In this document: piece after piece, positions 55,354-63,408 of the stretch | Position numbering within the stretch: position 1 is the stretch's first letter | Layout: the number at the start of each line of letters is the position of its first letter | NCBI GenBank assembly: GCA_036675265.1 | Contig: JAKFFJ010000073.1 | Location: forward strand, 124,001 to 188,000 | DNA from: CAMPJU01 sp036675265 | GTDB lineage: Bacteria; Pseudomonadota; Gammaproteobacteria; Xanthomonadales; Xanthomonadaceae | DNA: 64,000 nucleotides | Direction: 5' to 3' | Program-made: the position numbers and the translations under genes | The notes under the pieces: model-generated | Seen by the model: only the letters and a program-made list of their open reading frames with translations | Told to the model about the DNA's origin: nothing | Database searches by the model: none

Positions 55354-55423
55354 CGTCATTCCCGCGAAGGCGGGACTCCAGGCCCGTCATCCCCATGGAT
55401 CCCCGTCTTCGCAGGGATGACAT
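55354..55423. repeat. Intergenic palindrome, family B (copy 3)
   Basis: Arms CGTCATTCCCGCGAAGGCGG and CCCCGTCTTCGCAGGGATGA face each other between divergent selO and the flavoprotein gene. The left arm is followed by an extra GTCATCCCCATGG segment, so the copy is longer than the one at 29577. It abuts the putative -10 at 55423. Confidence 0.72.
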
Positions 55424-55428
55424 AACCT
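55423..55428 (+). promoter_or_regulatory. Putative leaderless -10 element of the BaiN-like gene (TAACCT)
   Basis: TAACCT ends six bases before ATG 55435, with no Shine-Dalgarno between. Same spacing as other genes in the window. Confidence 0.4.
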
Positions 55429-55434
55429 CGCCGG

Positions 55435-56610
55435 ATGCATGACGTCCTGGTCATCGGCGGTGGCGCGGCCGGCCTGATGTGCGCCCTCACCGCGGGGCGC
55501 CGCGGCCTGCGCGTGCTGGTGGTCGAACATGCCAACCGCATCGGCAAGAAGATCCTCATGTCGGGCGGCGGCCGCTGCAACTTCACCAACACCGGCACGT
55601 CGCCCGCCAACTACCTGTCGGCCAACCCGCACTTCTGCAAGTCCGCCCTCGCGCGCTACACGCCGTGGCACTTCATCGAACTGGTCGAACGCCACGGCAT
55701 CGCGTACCACGAGAAGGAACTCGGGCAGCTGTTCTGCGATGTCTCCTCGAAGCTGGTCGTCGCGATGTTGCTGGAGGAATGCTCGGCGGCCGGCGTGCGC
55801 GTGGAGACGTCCTGCGCGGTGGAACGCGTCACCCATGGCGAAGGCTTCCACGTGCACACCGCACGCGGCGCGTTCACCGCACCGTCGCTGGTGGTCGCCT
55901 GCGGCGGCCTGTCGATCCCGAGCATGGGTGCCAGCGGCCTCGGCTACGACCTGGCGCGGCAGTTCGGGCACGCGGTGCTGCCGACCCGCGCCGGGCTGGT
56001 GCCGCTGACGCTGAGTGGCCGGCACCAGGAGCGGCTGGCGGACCTGAGCGGCGTGGCGTTGCCGGTGGTGGCCAGTTGCAACGGCGCGTCGTTCGAGAAC
56101 TCCATGCTGGTGACCCACCGCGGGATCAGCGGTCCCGCGATCCTGCAGGTATCGTCGTATTGGCAGCCGGGCGACGACCTGCGACTCGACCTGCTGCCGG
56201 GCACCGATGCGTACGCGTGGTTGCAGCGCATGCGCGAGGAACGGCCCGCGGCAGAGCTCAGGACCGTGCTCGCCGACCGGCTGCCGCGCCGTTTCGCCCA
56301 GCGCCTGTGCGAGCACTGGCTGCCGAACCGGCCGATGCGGCAGTTCAACGAACCGCAGTTGCGCGAAGCGGCCGGCGTGCTGCAGGCCTGGCCCCTGGTC
56401 GCCAGCGGCACCGAGGGCTACCGGACCGCGGAGGTGACGCTCGGCGGCGTGGACACGGACGGCTTGTCGTCGACCACGATGCAGTCCCGGCACGTCCCCG
56501 GCCTGTACTTCATCGGCGAGGTCGTCGACGTCACCGGCTGGCTGGGCGGCTACAACTTCCAGTGGGCCTGGGCGTCGGGCCACGCCGCGGGCATGGCGCT
56601 CGGCGGTTGA
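55435..56610 (+). CDS. FAD-dependent oxidoreductase of the HI0933/BaiN (YhiN) family
   Basis: A 391-residue flavoprotein. The dinucleotide motif VIGGGAAGLMCAL is at residues 5-17, followed by KILMSGGGRCNFTN, a family signature, and by CGGLSIPSMGASGLGYDLA, LVPLTLSGRH and the C-terminal GLYFIGEVVDVTGWLGGYNF. Homologues include the bile-acid reductase BaiN and E. coli YhiN, whose substrate is not known. Start directly after a TAACCT box. Confidence 0.9.
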   Translation: MHDVLVIGGGAAGLMCALTAGRRGLRVLVVEHANRIGKKILMSGGGRCNFTNTGTSPANYLSANPHFCKSALARYTPWHFIELVERHGIAYHEKELGQLFCDVSSKLVVAMLLEECSAAGVRVETSCAVERVTHGEGFHVHTARGAFTAPSLVVACGGLSIPSMGASGLGYDLARQFGHAVLPTRAGLVPLTLSGRHQERLADLSGVALPVVASCNGASFENSMLVTHRGISGPAILQVSSYWQPGDDLRLDLLPGTDAYAWLQRMREERPAAELRTVLADRLPRRFAQRLCEHWLPNRPMRQFNEPQLREAAGVLQAWPLVASGTEGYRTAEVTLGGVDTDGLSSTTMQSRHVPGLYFIGEVVDVTGWLGGYNFQWAWASGHAAGMALGG

Positions 56611-56618
56611 TGCAAGAA

Positions 56619-56642
56619 GAAGGCCCCGTCTCCGGGGCCTTC
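56619..56642. terminator. Bidirectional hairpin between convergent genes
   Basis: A ten-base perfect stem, GAAGGCCCCG (56619-56628) and CGGGGCCTTC (56633-56642), with a four-base loop. The T-tracts are weak on both sides, so termination is plausible but not certain. Confidence 0.65.
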
Positions 56643-56667
56643 GAATCGAAAAGCGCGTTGCCCGGGG

Positions 56668-57447
56668 TCAACGCCCGTCTTTGTCGAAGTCACCCGGCAC
56701 CGCACGCTCGAAGTTGTGCCACGCATCCTTGACCGTCCCGCGCGCCTGGCTCCAGGCCATCCGGGACGAGCCGCGCGCGCTGTCCCAGCCACGCTCCAGG
56801 TCGCTCTCCAGGCTGTCGTCCCAGTCGCGGCCGACATAGCTGGTGCGCGCGTACGTGCCGTAGCGGTACGCCGGGCGGTAGTCGGTGTCGTAGTCGAAGC
56901 TGCTGTCGCGCTCGGTCGCGCCACTGCTGGCATGGTGCTTGGCGTAGTAGTTGTCGGTCGCGTCGTAGGTGCGGTAGGTCCGGTCGTCCCGGTCCCACGC
57001 ATCACGCACGGCGGCCTTCGCCTTTTCCCAGCTCAGGCGCGACTTCTGCTTCGCCTTCTCCCAGCCCTCGCGGAGCTCCGACTCGGTCCTGTCGTCCCAC
57101 TCGCGATGGCCGAGGCGGGCGCGCGAGGCACTGCCGTAGGCGTACGCCGGGGCGTAGTCGGTCTCGTAGTCGTAGGTCGACTCGTAATACGGGCGCGTCC
57201 GGTAAGCCTGGCTCCAGTACGCCTGCTCGTAGGTCGGATCCGCGCGCTCGGCCACGGCGTGCCCGGCGGCTCCACCGGCCACCGCGCCCACCGCGCCGCC
57301 GACCAGCATGCCGATCGGGCCGAACGGCGCCCCGATCAGGCCACCGGCCACCGCGCCGCCGGTCGCGCCGACGCCGGTGCCGAGGGGATGCGAACCCGGC
57401 GCACCGGTGATCGGATCTCGATTCATGTCGCGTGTTTCGTTCGTCAT
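56668..57447 (-). CDS. Glycine-zipper protein with a duplicated charged module
   Basis: A 259-residue protein. Residues 22-65 form a glycine-zipper membrane hairpin (GTGVGATGGAVAGGLIGAPF, MLVGGAVGAVAGGAAG). Two related modules follow at about 94-151 and 186-243, each with YxTDYxPAYxYG, WDDxxESxLxxGW and a helical SRxxW…AKxxVxDAW end. It resembles stress- or envelope-linked proteins with glycine zippers. Function unknown. GAGGAC precedes ATG. Confidence 0.82.
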   Translation of the reverse strand: MTNETRDMNRDPITGAPGSHPLGTGVGATGGAVAGGLIGAPFGPIGMLVGGAVGAVAGGAAGHAVAERADPTYEQAYWSQAYRTRPYYESTYDYETDYAPAYAYGSASRARLGHREWDDRTESELREGWEKAKQKSRLSWEKAKAAVRDAWDRDDRTYRTYDATDNYYAKHHASSGATERDSSFDYDTDYRPAYRYGTYARTSYVGRDWDDSLESDLERGWDSARGSSRMAWSQARGTVKDAWHNFERAVPGDFDKDGR

Positions 57448-57541
57448 GGGGGGAGTCCTCGTTTGTGCTCGGCGTCATGCCGGACGCCAGTGTGGCGCCC
57501 GGCATGTTGCCTCGATGTGTGGAAGTGCCAATTCAGCCAGC

Positions 57542-58207
57542 TCAGTACTCGTCTTCGGTGCCTTCCTCGATGGCGCTGGTATCGGCCGGACCGTCGTCGG
57601 TGGTCGCGTCCTCGGCGACGGAGCTGTCCGCCTCGACCTCGGCGTCGGCGTCGGCGGCCATGCCGGCATCGGCGGCGGTCCCGGTCATGGCGAACTCTTC
57701 GCCGGTCGGCGTCAGCAGGTACCACTCGCCCCACTGGTCGTCGATGCCGTGGCCGGCAATGCGGTTTGCGCCCGTGTCGGCCGCGTAGCGATACAGGGGG
57801 AAGCCGTTGTAGGTCACCTGCATCGTGCCGTCGGGGCGCTCGATCGTGCCGAGCAACGCGGGATCCAGGTCGACGCCCAGGTCGACGCTGGGTTGCACGT
57901 CGGTCACCAGCACCGGCGGCCAGGTTTCCAGGCAGTCGCCGACGCAGGCATCGCCCTCCGGGTCGCCCTCGAGCATGTAGACCGCGTTGCCCGCGCTGTC
58001 GGTCAGGTAGGTGCCACCGTCGTCGGCGGTCGCGACGGTGATCGTGCCGGCATCGGTGCCCGCGGTCATGCCGTCTGCCGGCTCGGTCGCCGCCGGCGGA
58101 ACCAGGTCGGGGGATGCGGCGACGTCGGCGTCGTCGTTGGCGTCGCAGCCGGCCAGGCCCGCAACAAGCAAGGCGGCGAAAAGGGTGGTGAGTTTCGATG
58201 CGTTCAT
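57542..58207 (-). CDS. COG4315-type secreted lipoprotein repeat protein
   Basis: A 221-residue lipoprotein, lipobox LAGC (Cys21). The middle has two copies of the 'secreted repeat of unknown function': DDGGTYLTDSAGNAVYMLEGD … CVGDCLETWPPVLVTD, and MQVTYNGFPLYRYAADTGANRIAGHGIDDQWGEWYLLTP. The last 50 residues are strongly acidic and alanine-rich. Relatives are found in many proteobacteria near electron-transport or stress genes. No partner is evident. Confidence 0.85.
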   Translation of the reverse strand: MNASKLTTLFAALLVAGLAGCDANDDADVAASPDLVPPAATEPADGMTAGTDAGTITVATADDGGTYLTDSAGNAVYMLEGDPEGDACVGDCLETWPPVLVTDVQPSVDLGVDLDPALLGTIERPDGTMQVTYNGFPLYRYAADTGANRIAGHGIDDQWGEWYLLTPTGEEFAMTGTAADAGMAADADAEVEADSSVAEDATTDDGPADTSAIEEGTEDEY

Positions 58208-58415
58208 TGGGTTTCCTCTCGCGTGGGGGAACGCCCGTCCGGGGCGGTCGAACGCCACTCATAACGAGCCGGCCGTGAACCCGCGGTCTGCATCCGGGCT
58301 GTCGATCGGCGACTGGCCGCTGAATGCGGATCGCCTTGCGCGTGCGCGCTCAGAACCGATTCAGGCGGTTTCACGCGTAGTGCACATGTCACTCGAACGT
58401 ACGTGGGGATCCGAC

Positions 58416-59219
58416 ATGAAGACGACACTCAAGCCACGCGGCCGTCGCACCGTCCAGCTCATCGCCATCGCCCTCGCGATGTCCGTCGCGGCGCCGGCGT
58501 TTGCCCAGGACAACCCGACCCGCAAGGAGCGCCGCGAGGCGCGCGAGGACCGCGAAGAGCGGCGCGAGGACCGCGCGGAACGTCGCGAGGAGCGCGTCGA
58601 GGCGCGCCGCGAGGCCCAGGCCGACACGCCGCGGGAAGTGCGCCAGGAGCGCCGGGAGGATCGCCGCGAAGCCAAGCAGGAGCGCCGCATCGTCCGCCGC
58701 GAAGTCAAGCAGGAGCGCCGCGAGGATCACCGCGAAATCCGCCAGGAACGCCGCGAGGATCGCCGGGAGGCGCAGCGGTACGCCCTGCAGTACCAGCAGC
58801 GGCTGATCGACCAGCAGCGGCGTTGGCTCGCCTACAACTCGCAGGTCCGCTACGACGCCCCCTACAGCCATCGCTACCGCCTCGACGGCCGTTACTGGAA
58901 CACCAACCGGTACGGTGCCGAGCTGATCCGCGAGGCTGCCAACCACGGTTACGCCGAAGGCATCCGCGCCGGCCGCGCCGACCGCTACGACAACTGGCGC
59001 TTCGACTACCGCGATGCGCGGGCCTACCGCGACGGCGCATACGGGTACCACGGCCGACACGTCAGCCGCGACCACTATGCGCACTACTTCCGCGAAGGCT
59101 TCCGCCGCGGCTACGAGGACGGTTACTACGGCCGCTCCCGGTACGGCCGCCACGACAACGGCCAGTACTTCATGATCGGCGCGATCCTGTCGGCGATCCT
59201 GGGGCTGGAGTCGATCTAG
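58416..59219 (+). CDS. Secreted Arg/Glu-rich repeat protein
   Basis: A 267-residue protein with a signal peptide (residues 1-31, AFAQ). Residues about 35-125 are an uninterrupted charged helix made of ERREDRREA-type repeats, probably a single alpha-helix or coiled coil. Residues 125-245 are tyrosine- and arginine-rich, with NHGYAEGIRAGRADRYDNW and YFREGFRRGYEDGYYGRSRY, a pattern of glycine-spaced YxxGxxxG. A hydrophobic tail (MIGAILSAILGLESI) ends it. Function unknown. Related proteins are annotated only as hypothetical or stress-related. Confidence 0.8.
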   Translation: MKTTLKPRGRRTVQLIAIALAMSVAAPAFAQDNPTRKERREAREDREERREDRAERREERVEARREAQADTPREVRQERREDRREAKQERRIVRREVKQERREDHREIRQERREDRREAQRYALQYQQRLIDQQRRWLAYNSQVRYDAPYSHRYRLDGRYWNTNRYGAELIREAANHGYAEGIRAGRADRYDNWRFDYRDARAYRDGAYGYHGRHVSRDHYAHYFREGFRRGYEDGYYGRSRYGRHDNGQYFMIGAILSAILGLESI

Positions 59220-59226
59220 TCGACAC

Positions 59227-59253
59227 CGTCCTCCCCGCGCAGGCGGGGATCAA
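59227..59253. repeat. Half-copy of palindrome family B
   Basis: Only one arm is present: CGTCCTCCCCGCGCAGGCGG and GGATCA, which by itself makes a CCCCGC/GCGGGG hairpin. It lies at the 3' ends of two convergent genes and overlaps the stop of the MFS gene. Confidence 0.6.
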
Positions 59254-60509
59254 TCGTCCCTGGCGCGCGGTGCCGCGAGCAGCGCCGCCAGGGTGAGCAG
59301 CGATGCGACGGTGAGGTACCAGCCCACCGATGCGATGCCGAAACGCGCGGCGAGCCACATCGCCGCGTACGGCGCCAGCGACGCGCCGAGGATCCCCGAC
59401 AGGTTGAAGGCCAGCGAGGTGCCGCTGTAGCGCACCGCCGCCGGGAACCGTTCGGCCAGGTACGCCCCGAGGGGGCCGTAGGTGAAGCCCATCAGGCACA
59501 TGCCCAGTACCAGGAACACGACGATCCGCGCGGCATCGCCTGCGACGAACAGCACGTCGAACACCAGCCCGAAGACCGCGATCGCGAGCGTGACCGCGAG
59601 CATCGCCGCGCTGCGCCCATGGCGGTCGGCCGCCACCGCCGCCAGCGGGATCGTGAACGCGAAGAACGCCACGCCGACCAGCTGCAGCCACAGGAAGGCA
59701 TCCCGCGCGTAGCCGAGTTCCAGCGTCGCCCAGCCCAGCGCGAACACGGTCATCAGGTAGAACAGCACGAACGTGGCCAGCGATGCGAACACCCCTGCGA
59801 GCAAGGCGCGTGGGTGCTCGGACAACACCGACAGCACGGGCATGCGTTGCCGCTCGTTGCGCTCGAGCACGCGCCGGAACGCGGGCGTTTCCTCCAGCCG
59901 CAGGCGCATCCACAGGCCCAGCGCCACCAGCACCGCGCTGCCCAGGAACGGCACGCGCCAGCCCCAGGCGAAGAACGCCGCATCGTCCAGCCAGCGGTCC
60001 AGCGCGATGAACGCGCCGGTCGCGAGGATGAAGCCGACCGGTGCGCCGAGCTGGGGGAACATCCCGTACCAGGCACGCTTGCCCGCCGGTGCGTTCTCGG
60101 TGGCCAGCAGGACCGCCCCGCCCCACTCGCCCCCCAGGCCGAGCCCCTGCCCGAACCGGCAGAGCGCAAGCAGCGCGGGCGCCAGCACGCCGACCCGCGC
60201 GTGCGTCGGCAACAGGCCGATCGCCACGGTCGAGATCCCCATGGTGAGCAGCGCGGCCACCAGGGTCGCCTTGCGCCCCACCCGGTCGCCGAAGTGCCCG
60301 AAGACCGCCGACCCCACGGGACGGGCGAAGAAGGCCAGCGCGAACGTCGCCAGCGACTGCAGCATCGCGGCGTTCGGGTCGCCTGCCGGGAAGAACAGCC
60401 GCGGGAACACCAGCACCGCGGCGGTCGCGTAGATGTAGAAGTCGAAGAACTCGATGGTCGTGCCGATCATGCTCGCGGACAGCACGCGGGCAGGCGAATG
60501 GGTGGCCAT
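59250..60509 (-). CDS. MFS transporter, metabolite:H+ symporter (ShiA/ProP-like) family
   Basis: A 419-residue transporter with 12 helices. MHS-family marks are present: IGTTIEFFDFYIYATAAVLVF, FARPVGSAVFGHFGDRVGRKATL and GLGGEWGGAVLLATE. Family members move shikimate, proline/betaine, citrate or similar organic acids. Its ATG follows the stop of the TPR-GGDEF gene directly, so it is the last gene of the five-gene operon that includes the borosin-like pair; whether it exports the product is speculation. Confidence 0.9.
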   Translation of the reverse strand: MATHSPARVLSASMIGTTIEFFDFYIYATAAVLVFPRLFFPAGDPNAAMLQSLATFALAFFARPVGSAVFGHFGDRVGRKATLVAALLTMGISTVAIGLLPTHARVGVLAPALLALCRFGQGLGLGGEWGGAVLLATENAPAGKRAWYGMFPQLGAPVGFILATGAFIALDRWLDDAAFFAWGWRVPFLGSAVLVALGLWMRLRLEETPAFRRVLERNERQRMPVLSVLSEHPRALLAGVFASLATFVLFYLMTVFALGWATLELGYARDAFLWLQLVGVAFFAFTIPLAAVAADRHGRSAAMLAVTLAIAVFGLVFDVLFVAGDAARIVVFLVLGMCLMGFTYGPLGAYLAERFPAAVRYSGTSLAFNLSGILGASLAPYAAMWLAARFGIASVGWYLTVASLLTLAALLAAPRARDD

Positions 60510-62303
60510 CTACGAGGATTGCGAGGTGACGCCCGCCGCCAGGTGGGCCGGCATCTTCGAGCGGACCGGCTCGCCCGCATACACGCAGACCAGGTTCCGG
60601 CCGCGGTGCTTGGCGCGGTACAGCGCCTGGTCGGCGTGCGAGAGCAACCGGCCGGGGACATAACCGGACAGCACCGTGTCGGTCACGCCGAAGCTGGCGG
60701 CAAGCGGGAAGTCGTGCCCGCAGGGCGTCGTGTCGATCGCGGCGATGCGCCCCCGGCACTGCTCGGCCAGGCGCGCCGCCGCCCCGCTGTCGCAGCCGGG
60801 GAGCAGGATGGCGAACTCCTCCCCGCCCAGGCGCCCGAACAAATCGATCCTCCGGCCCAGCGAACGGCACTCCGACGCCACCTGCTCGAGCACCCAGTCC
60901 CCGGTGACATGGCCGAAGTTGTCGTTGATCTGCTTGAAGTGGTCCAGGTCGAACATCACCAGCGCGACGGTCTCCCCGGCCCGCGCCGACTGCTCCAGGC
61001 ACCGCTCGGCCTGCTGCAGGAAGTGCCGCCGGTTGCAGACGCCTGTCAGCGAATCAATTTCGGCCAGCAGTCGGAGCGAGCGGTGCCTGCGGGTGACCCG
61101 CCAGGCCCAGTAGCCGAGCGACGCCAGCAGGAACAGCAGCAAGGCGATCAGCAGCCGCGTGTTCTGGGCGGCCTGCTCGCTCACCTGCTGGCGCAGCAGG
61201 AGCACCTGGTTCTGCTGGTCGAGCAGCGCGATCTGCTGGTCCTGCTGCTGGGTCTCGCGCCGCACGATCTGGTAGGCGAACTCGCGCGCCTTGACGTCGT
61301 TGAGGTACGCCTTGTCGGCTTCCGCGTACCGCCGGTAGTGGTACAGCGCAGCCGGCGCATCGCCGCGCGCCTCGGCGACCTCGTACAGCACCCGGTGGGC
61401 GGTGGTCAGCGGCAACAGCGAGGTTTCGTCCGTCGCCTCGGCGACCGCCTTCATGGCATGGCGCCGCGCCGCCGCCAGGTCACCGGCATCGACCAGCCAT
61501 TCGGCCAGTTCGGAGTGGACCTCGGTCACCAGTCGCGGATAGCGGGTCGCTTCGATCTCCGGCAGCCATTCGCGCAACAACGCGATGGCGGCGGCTGTCT
61601 GGCCGTCGAGTTCCATCGCCCGGGCAAGCGACAGGCGCGCGATGTTCGCGACCAGCGGTTCGCCCGCGGCCAGGCACTGGTCGATGATGGCGCGCAGCTC
61701 GTCAGGATCCGACTTCTCCCCGGCGCCTTGCCGTGCGTCCTCGCGCAATTGCGTGACGAAGCAGCGGTCGCGCTCGGACACCGGTCCGGTCCGTTCCAGC
61801 AGGGTGTCGAGGTCGCGTATCGCGAGCGCGTACTGGCCGACCTGCCAGTAGAGTCCGCCCGACGCGAACAGCACCTGCCGACGGACGTCCACGTCCTCCA
61901 CCTGGTCCACTTCGCCATGCAGCGTCTCGAGCTCCCGCAGGCCCTCGGCGAAATGCCGGGTCAGCCCGTGGATGATGACGACCAGTGCGCGGGCACGCAC
62001 CCGCATGTCCGCATCCTGCGAGGTCCCGATCAGGTTCCGCGCTTGCGCCAGCGCACTTGCGTAGCGCCCGGCATAGACATCCGCATAGGCATGCAGGTAG
62101 GCGATCCGCTCGCGCTGGGACGGCGTGGCGGACGCCGCCGCCGCGTCGAGCTCGATCAGCAGTTCGGCCAGGCGTTCGGGCCGCGAGCTGCGCACTTGTT
62201 CCGCCTCGTGCAACCAGTCGGCGACCGGCGGCGCCGCAAGCAGGCCCACCGGCCACAGCAGGGCCACCAGCAGCAACCAGCGATTGGCCGCGACCGGGCC
62301 CAT
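60510..62303 (-). CDS. TPR-containing membrane diguanylate cyclase (GGDEF)
   Basis: A 597-residue protein. A signal peptide (1-24) leads to a periplasmic TPR-like helical region (about 30-375), a coiled coil rich in Gln/Leu (385-420), one membrane helix (about 425-445) and a cytoplasmic GGDEF domain (455-585). The active motif GGEEF is at 493-497, and an RxxD inhibitory site (RRID) is at 484-487, so it should be active and product-inhibited. It is 12 bases after the stop of the small precursor-like gene and directly ahead of the MFS gene. Start at ATG 62303 gives a clean signal peptide. Confidence 0.9.
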   Translation of the reverse strand: MGPVAANRWLLLVALLWPVGLLAAPPVADWLHEAEQVRSSRPERLAELLIELDAAAASATPSQRERIAYLHAYADVYAGRYASALAQARNLIGTSQDADMRVRARALVVIIHGLTRHFAEGLRELETLHGEVDQVEDVDVRRQVLFASGGLYWQVGQYALAIRDLDTLLERTGPVSERDRCFVTQLREDARQGAGEKSDPDELRAIIDQCLAAGEPLVANIARLSLARAMELDGQTAAAIALLREWLPEIEATRYPRLVTEVHSELAEWLVDAGDLAAARRHAMKAVAEATDETSLLPLTTAHRVLYEVAEARGDAPAALYHYRRYAEADKAYLNDVKAREFAYQIVRRETQQQDQQIALLDQQNQVLLLRQQVSEQAAQNTRLLIALLLFLLASLGYWAWRVTRRHRSLRLLAEIDSLTGVCNRRHFLQQAERCLEQSARAGETVALVMFDLDHFKQINDNFGHVTGDWVLEQVASECRSLGRRIDLFGRLGGEEFAILLPGCDSGAAARLAEQCRGRIAAIDTTPCGHDFPLAASFGVTDTVLSGYVPGRLLSHADQALYRAKHRGRNLVCVYAGEPVRSKMPAHLAAGVTSQSS

Positions 62304-62314
62304 GGCGCCTGCGG

Positions 62315-62587
62315 TCAGTCCTCGTCCGGTTCCGGCTGGGGATCCTCGCGCGCGGGCTCCTCGCGGCGGGGCGTCTCTTCCTCGGGCGACTCGTCCGGCG
62401 ACCGGATCGAACACCACATCGCTTCCCGACCACCCAGTGCCGCGGCCAGTGCGGATGCGTCCCGGGCCAGCAGCGCATCGCGCGCGGGCGGATCCGTGCC
62501 GAGGCCGGCAACGGCCGCCTCGTAGTCGCGTCCGGCCAGTGCCGGGCGCGCACCCAGTGATTCGAGAAAACCGATGACATCAGGCAT
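62315..62587 (-). CDS. Candidate split-borosin precursor peptide (SonA-like)
   Basis: A 90-residue protein if started at ATG 62587 (MPDVIGFLESLG…), where GGGGA stands eight bases upstream. Starts at 62596 and 62602 are also in frame, giving up to 95 residues. The helical N-terminal part (FLESLGARPALAG, YEAAVAGLG, RDALLARDASALAAALGG) matches in order and spacing what I recall of Shewanella SonA, which begins MSGLSDFFTQLGQDAQLMED, has NAVMTGDMEKLKTLSG and then the core. Here the corresponding core is EAMWCSIRSPD (residues 55-65 of the 90), followed by a 25-residue acidic, proline-rich follower to EPDED. Stop is a few bases before the GGDEF gene. The role is inferred from resemblance and position next to the methyltransferase. 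Confidence 0.75.
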   Translation of the reverse strand: MPDVIGFLESLGARPALAGRDYEAAVAGLGTDPPARDALLARDASALAAALGGREAMWCSIRSPDESPEEETPRREEPAREDPQPEPDED

Positions 62588-62607
62588 GTGCACCATCCCC
62601 ATGGATG

Positions 62608-63408
62608 CTATGGATCCGTCGCCTCTATTTCCGCGAGCCGCTGCATGAGCTGGTGGTTGGGCCGGAGCGGCGCCGCCGGCGGGATCGCCAGCGTCGTCTG
62701 CAGGTTCAGCTCGGCATCCACCAGTCCGGACAAGGGCATCCGCTCCACCCGCGCGGTCGCGATCGGGAGCGTAGCAGCTTCGTAGGCGATGACCGGATGG
62801 TCGGCCGGATAATGCGCCTGCAGCAGTTCGACCAGCAAGCGTCGGTGCGCGGGGCCGGTCGCCCTGCGCGCCAGCGAACGGTCACCGGCGATGCCGACCT
62901 GCCAGAGCACCAGCCAGGCCGAAGGGTCGATCGTCCGGCGGTAGAACATGAACTGGCTCGCTTCGTAATGTTGGCATCCGACATTGCCTGGATCGAAGCC
63001 GACATCGGCGTACAGGCAGTCCTCCGCGGAGATGCCCGGCTCCATCACCGCCTCGAGCCCTTCGGCGCGTGCCATGGCGATCGCCCGGTGGGGGACTTCC
63101 GCGAACACGCCGGGGTGCCCGTAGAACGCACCGCAGACGGACCTGCCGGCCCGTGCCTCGCCCACCATCGCAGCGACCATGTCGCGGTAACTGTCGCTGC
63201 GCGGCTTGCCGCCCGGGCTGCCGTCGCCGTAGAACGGCTGCAGGCTGCGCACGTCCGGCCGCAGGCGCTGCAGCCAGAGTTCCACGAGCGGATCCGACAC
63301 CAGCCCGAAGACCACGTCCGCCCGCTCCACGTGGCTGCGTGCGCGCGGCGACAGGTGGGCGCCCAGCATCATCCCGAGGCCGACGCAGGCCAGGCTTCCA
63401 CGGCTCAT
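62608..63408 (-). CDS. Borosin-type peptide backbone N-methyltransferase (SonM/OphMA-like, tetrapyrrole-methylase fold)
   Basis: A 266-residue SAM-dependent enzyme of the tetrapyrrole (corrin/porphyrin) methylase fold. It carries ACVGLGMMLG (7-16), the QPFYGDG loop with Tyr60, Arg70 and Tyr74 (PRSDSY), YGHPGVF (96-102, SAM-binding loop), EPGISAEDCLYADVGFDPGN (123-142) and YEASQFMF (148-155). The last three are the blocks I recall as shared by SonM and OphMA, which methylate amide nitrogens of a peptide backbone. True cobalamin-pathway enzymes lack the EASQFMF segment, and no cobalamin genes are near. ATG overlaps the GNAT stop (ATGA) and the candidate precursor follows after about 20 bases. 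No peptide substrate is fused, so this would be a split borosin system. Confidence 0.87.
   Translation of the reverse strand: MSRGSLACVGLGMMLGAHLSPRARSHVERADVVFGLVSDPLVELWLQRLRPDVRSLQPFYGDGSPGGKPRSDSYRDMVAAMVGEARAGRSVCGAFYGHPGVFAEVPHRAIAMARAEGLEAVMEPGISAEDCLYADVGFDPGNVGCQHYEASQFMFYRRTIDPSAWLVLWQVGIAGDRSLARRATGPAHRRLLVELLQAHYPADHPVIAYEAATLPIATARVERMPLSGLVDAELNLQTTLAIPPAAPLRPNHQLMQRLAEIEATDP

Noticed and set aside
62608..63408. Cobalamin or siroheme methylase
   Set aside because: The fold is the same, but no corrin or heme genes are near, and the EASQFMF and EPGISAED blocks match the peptide-methylating branch better.
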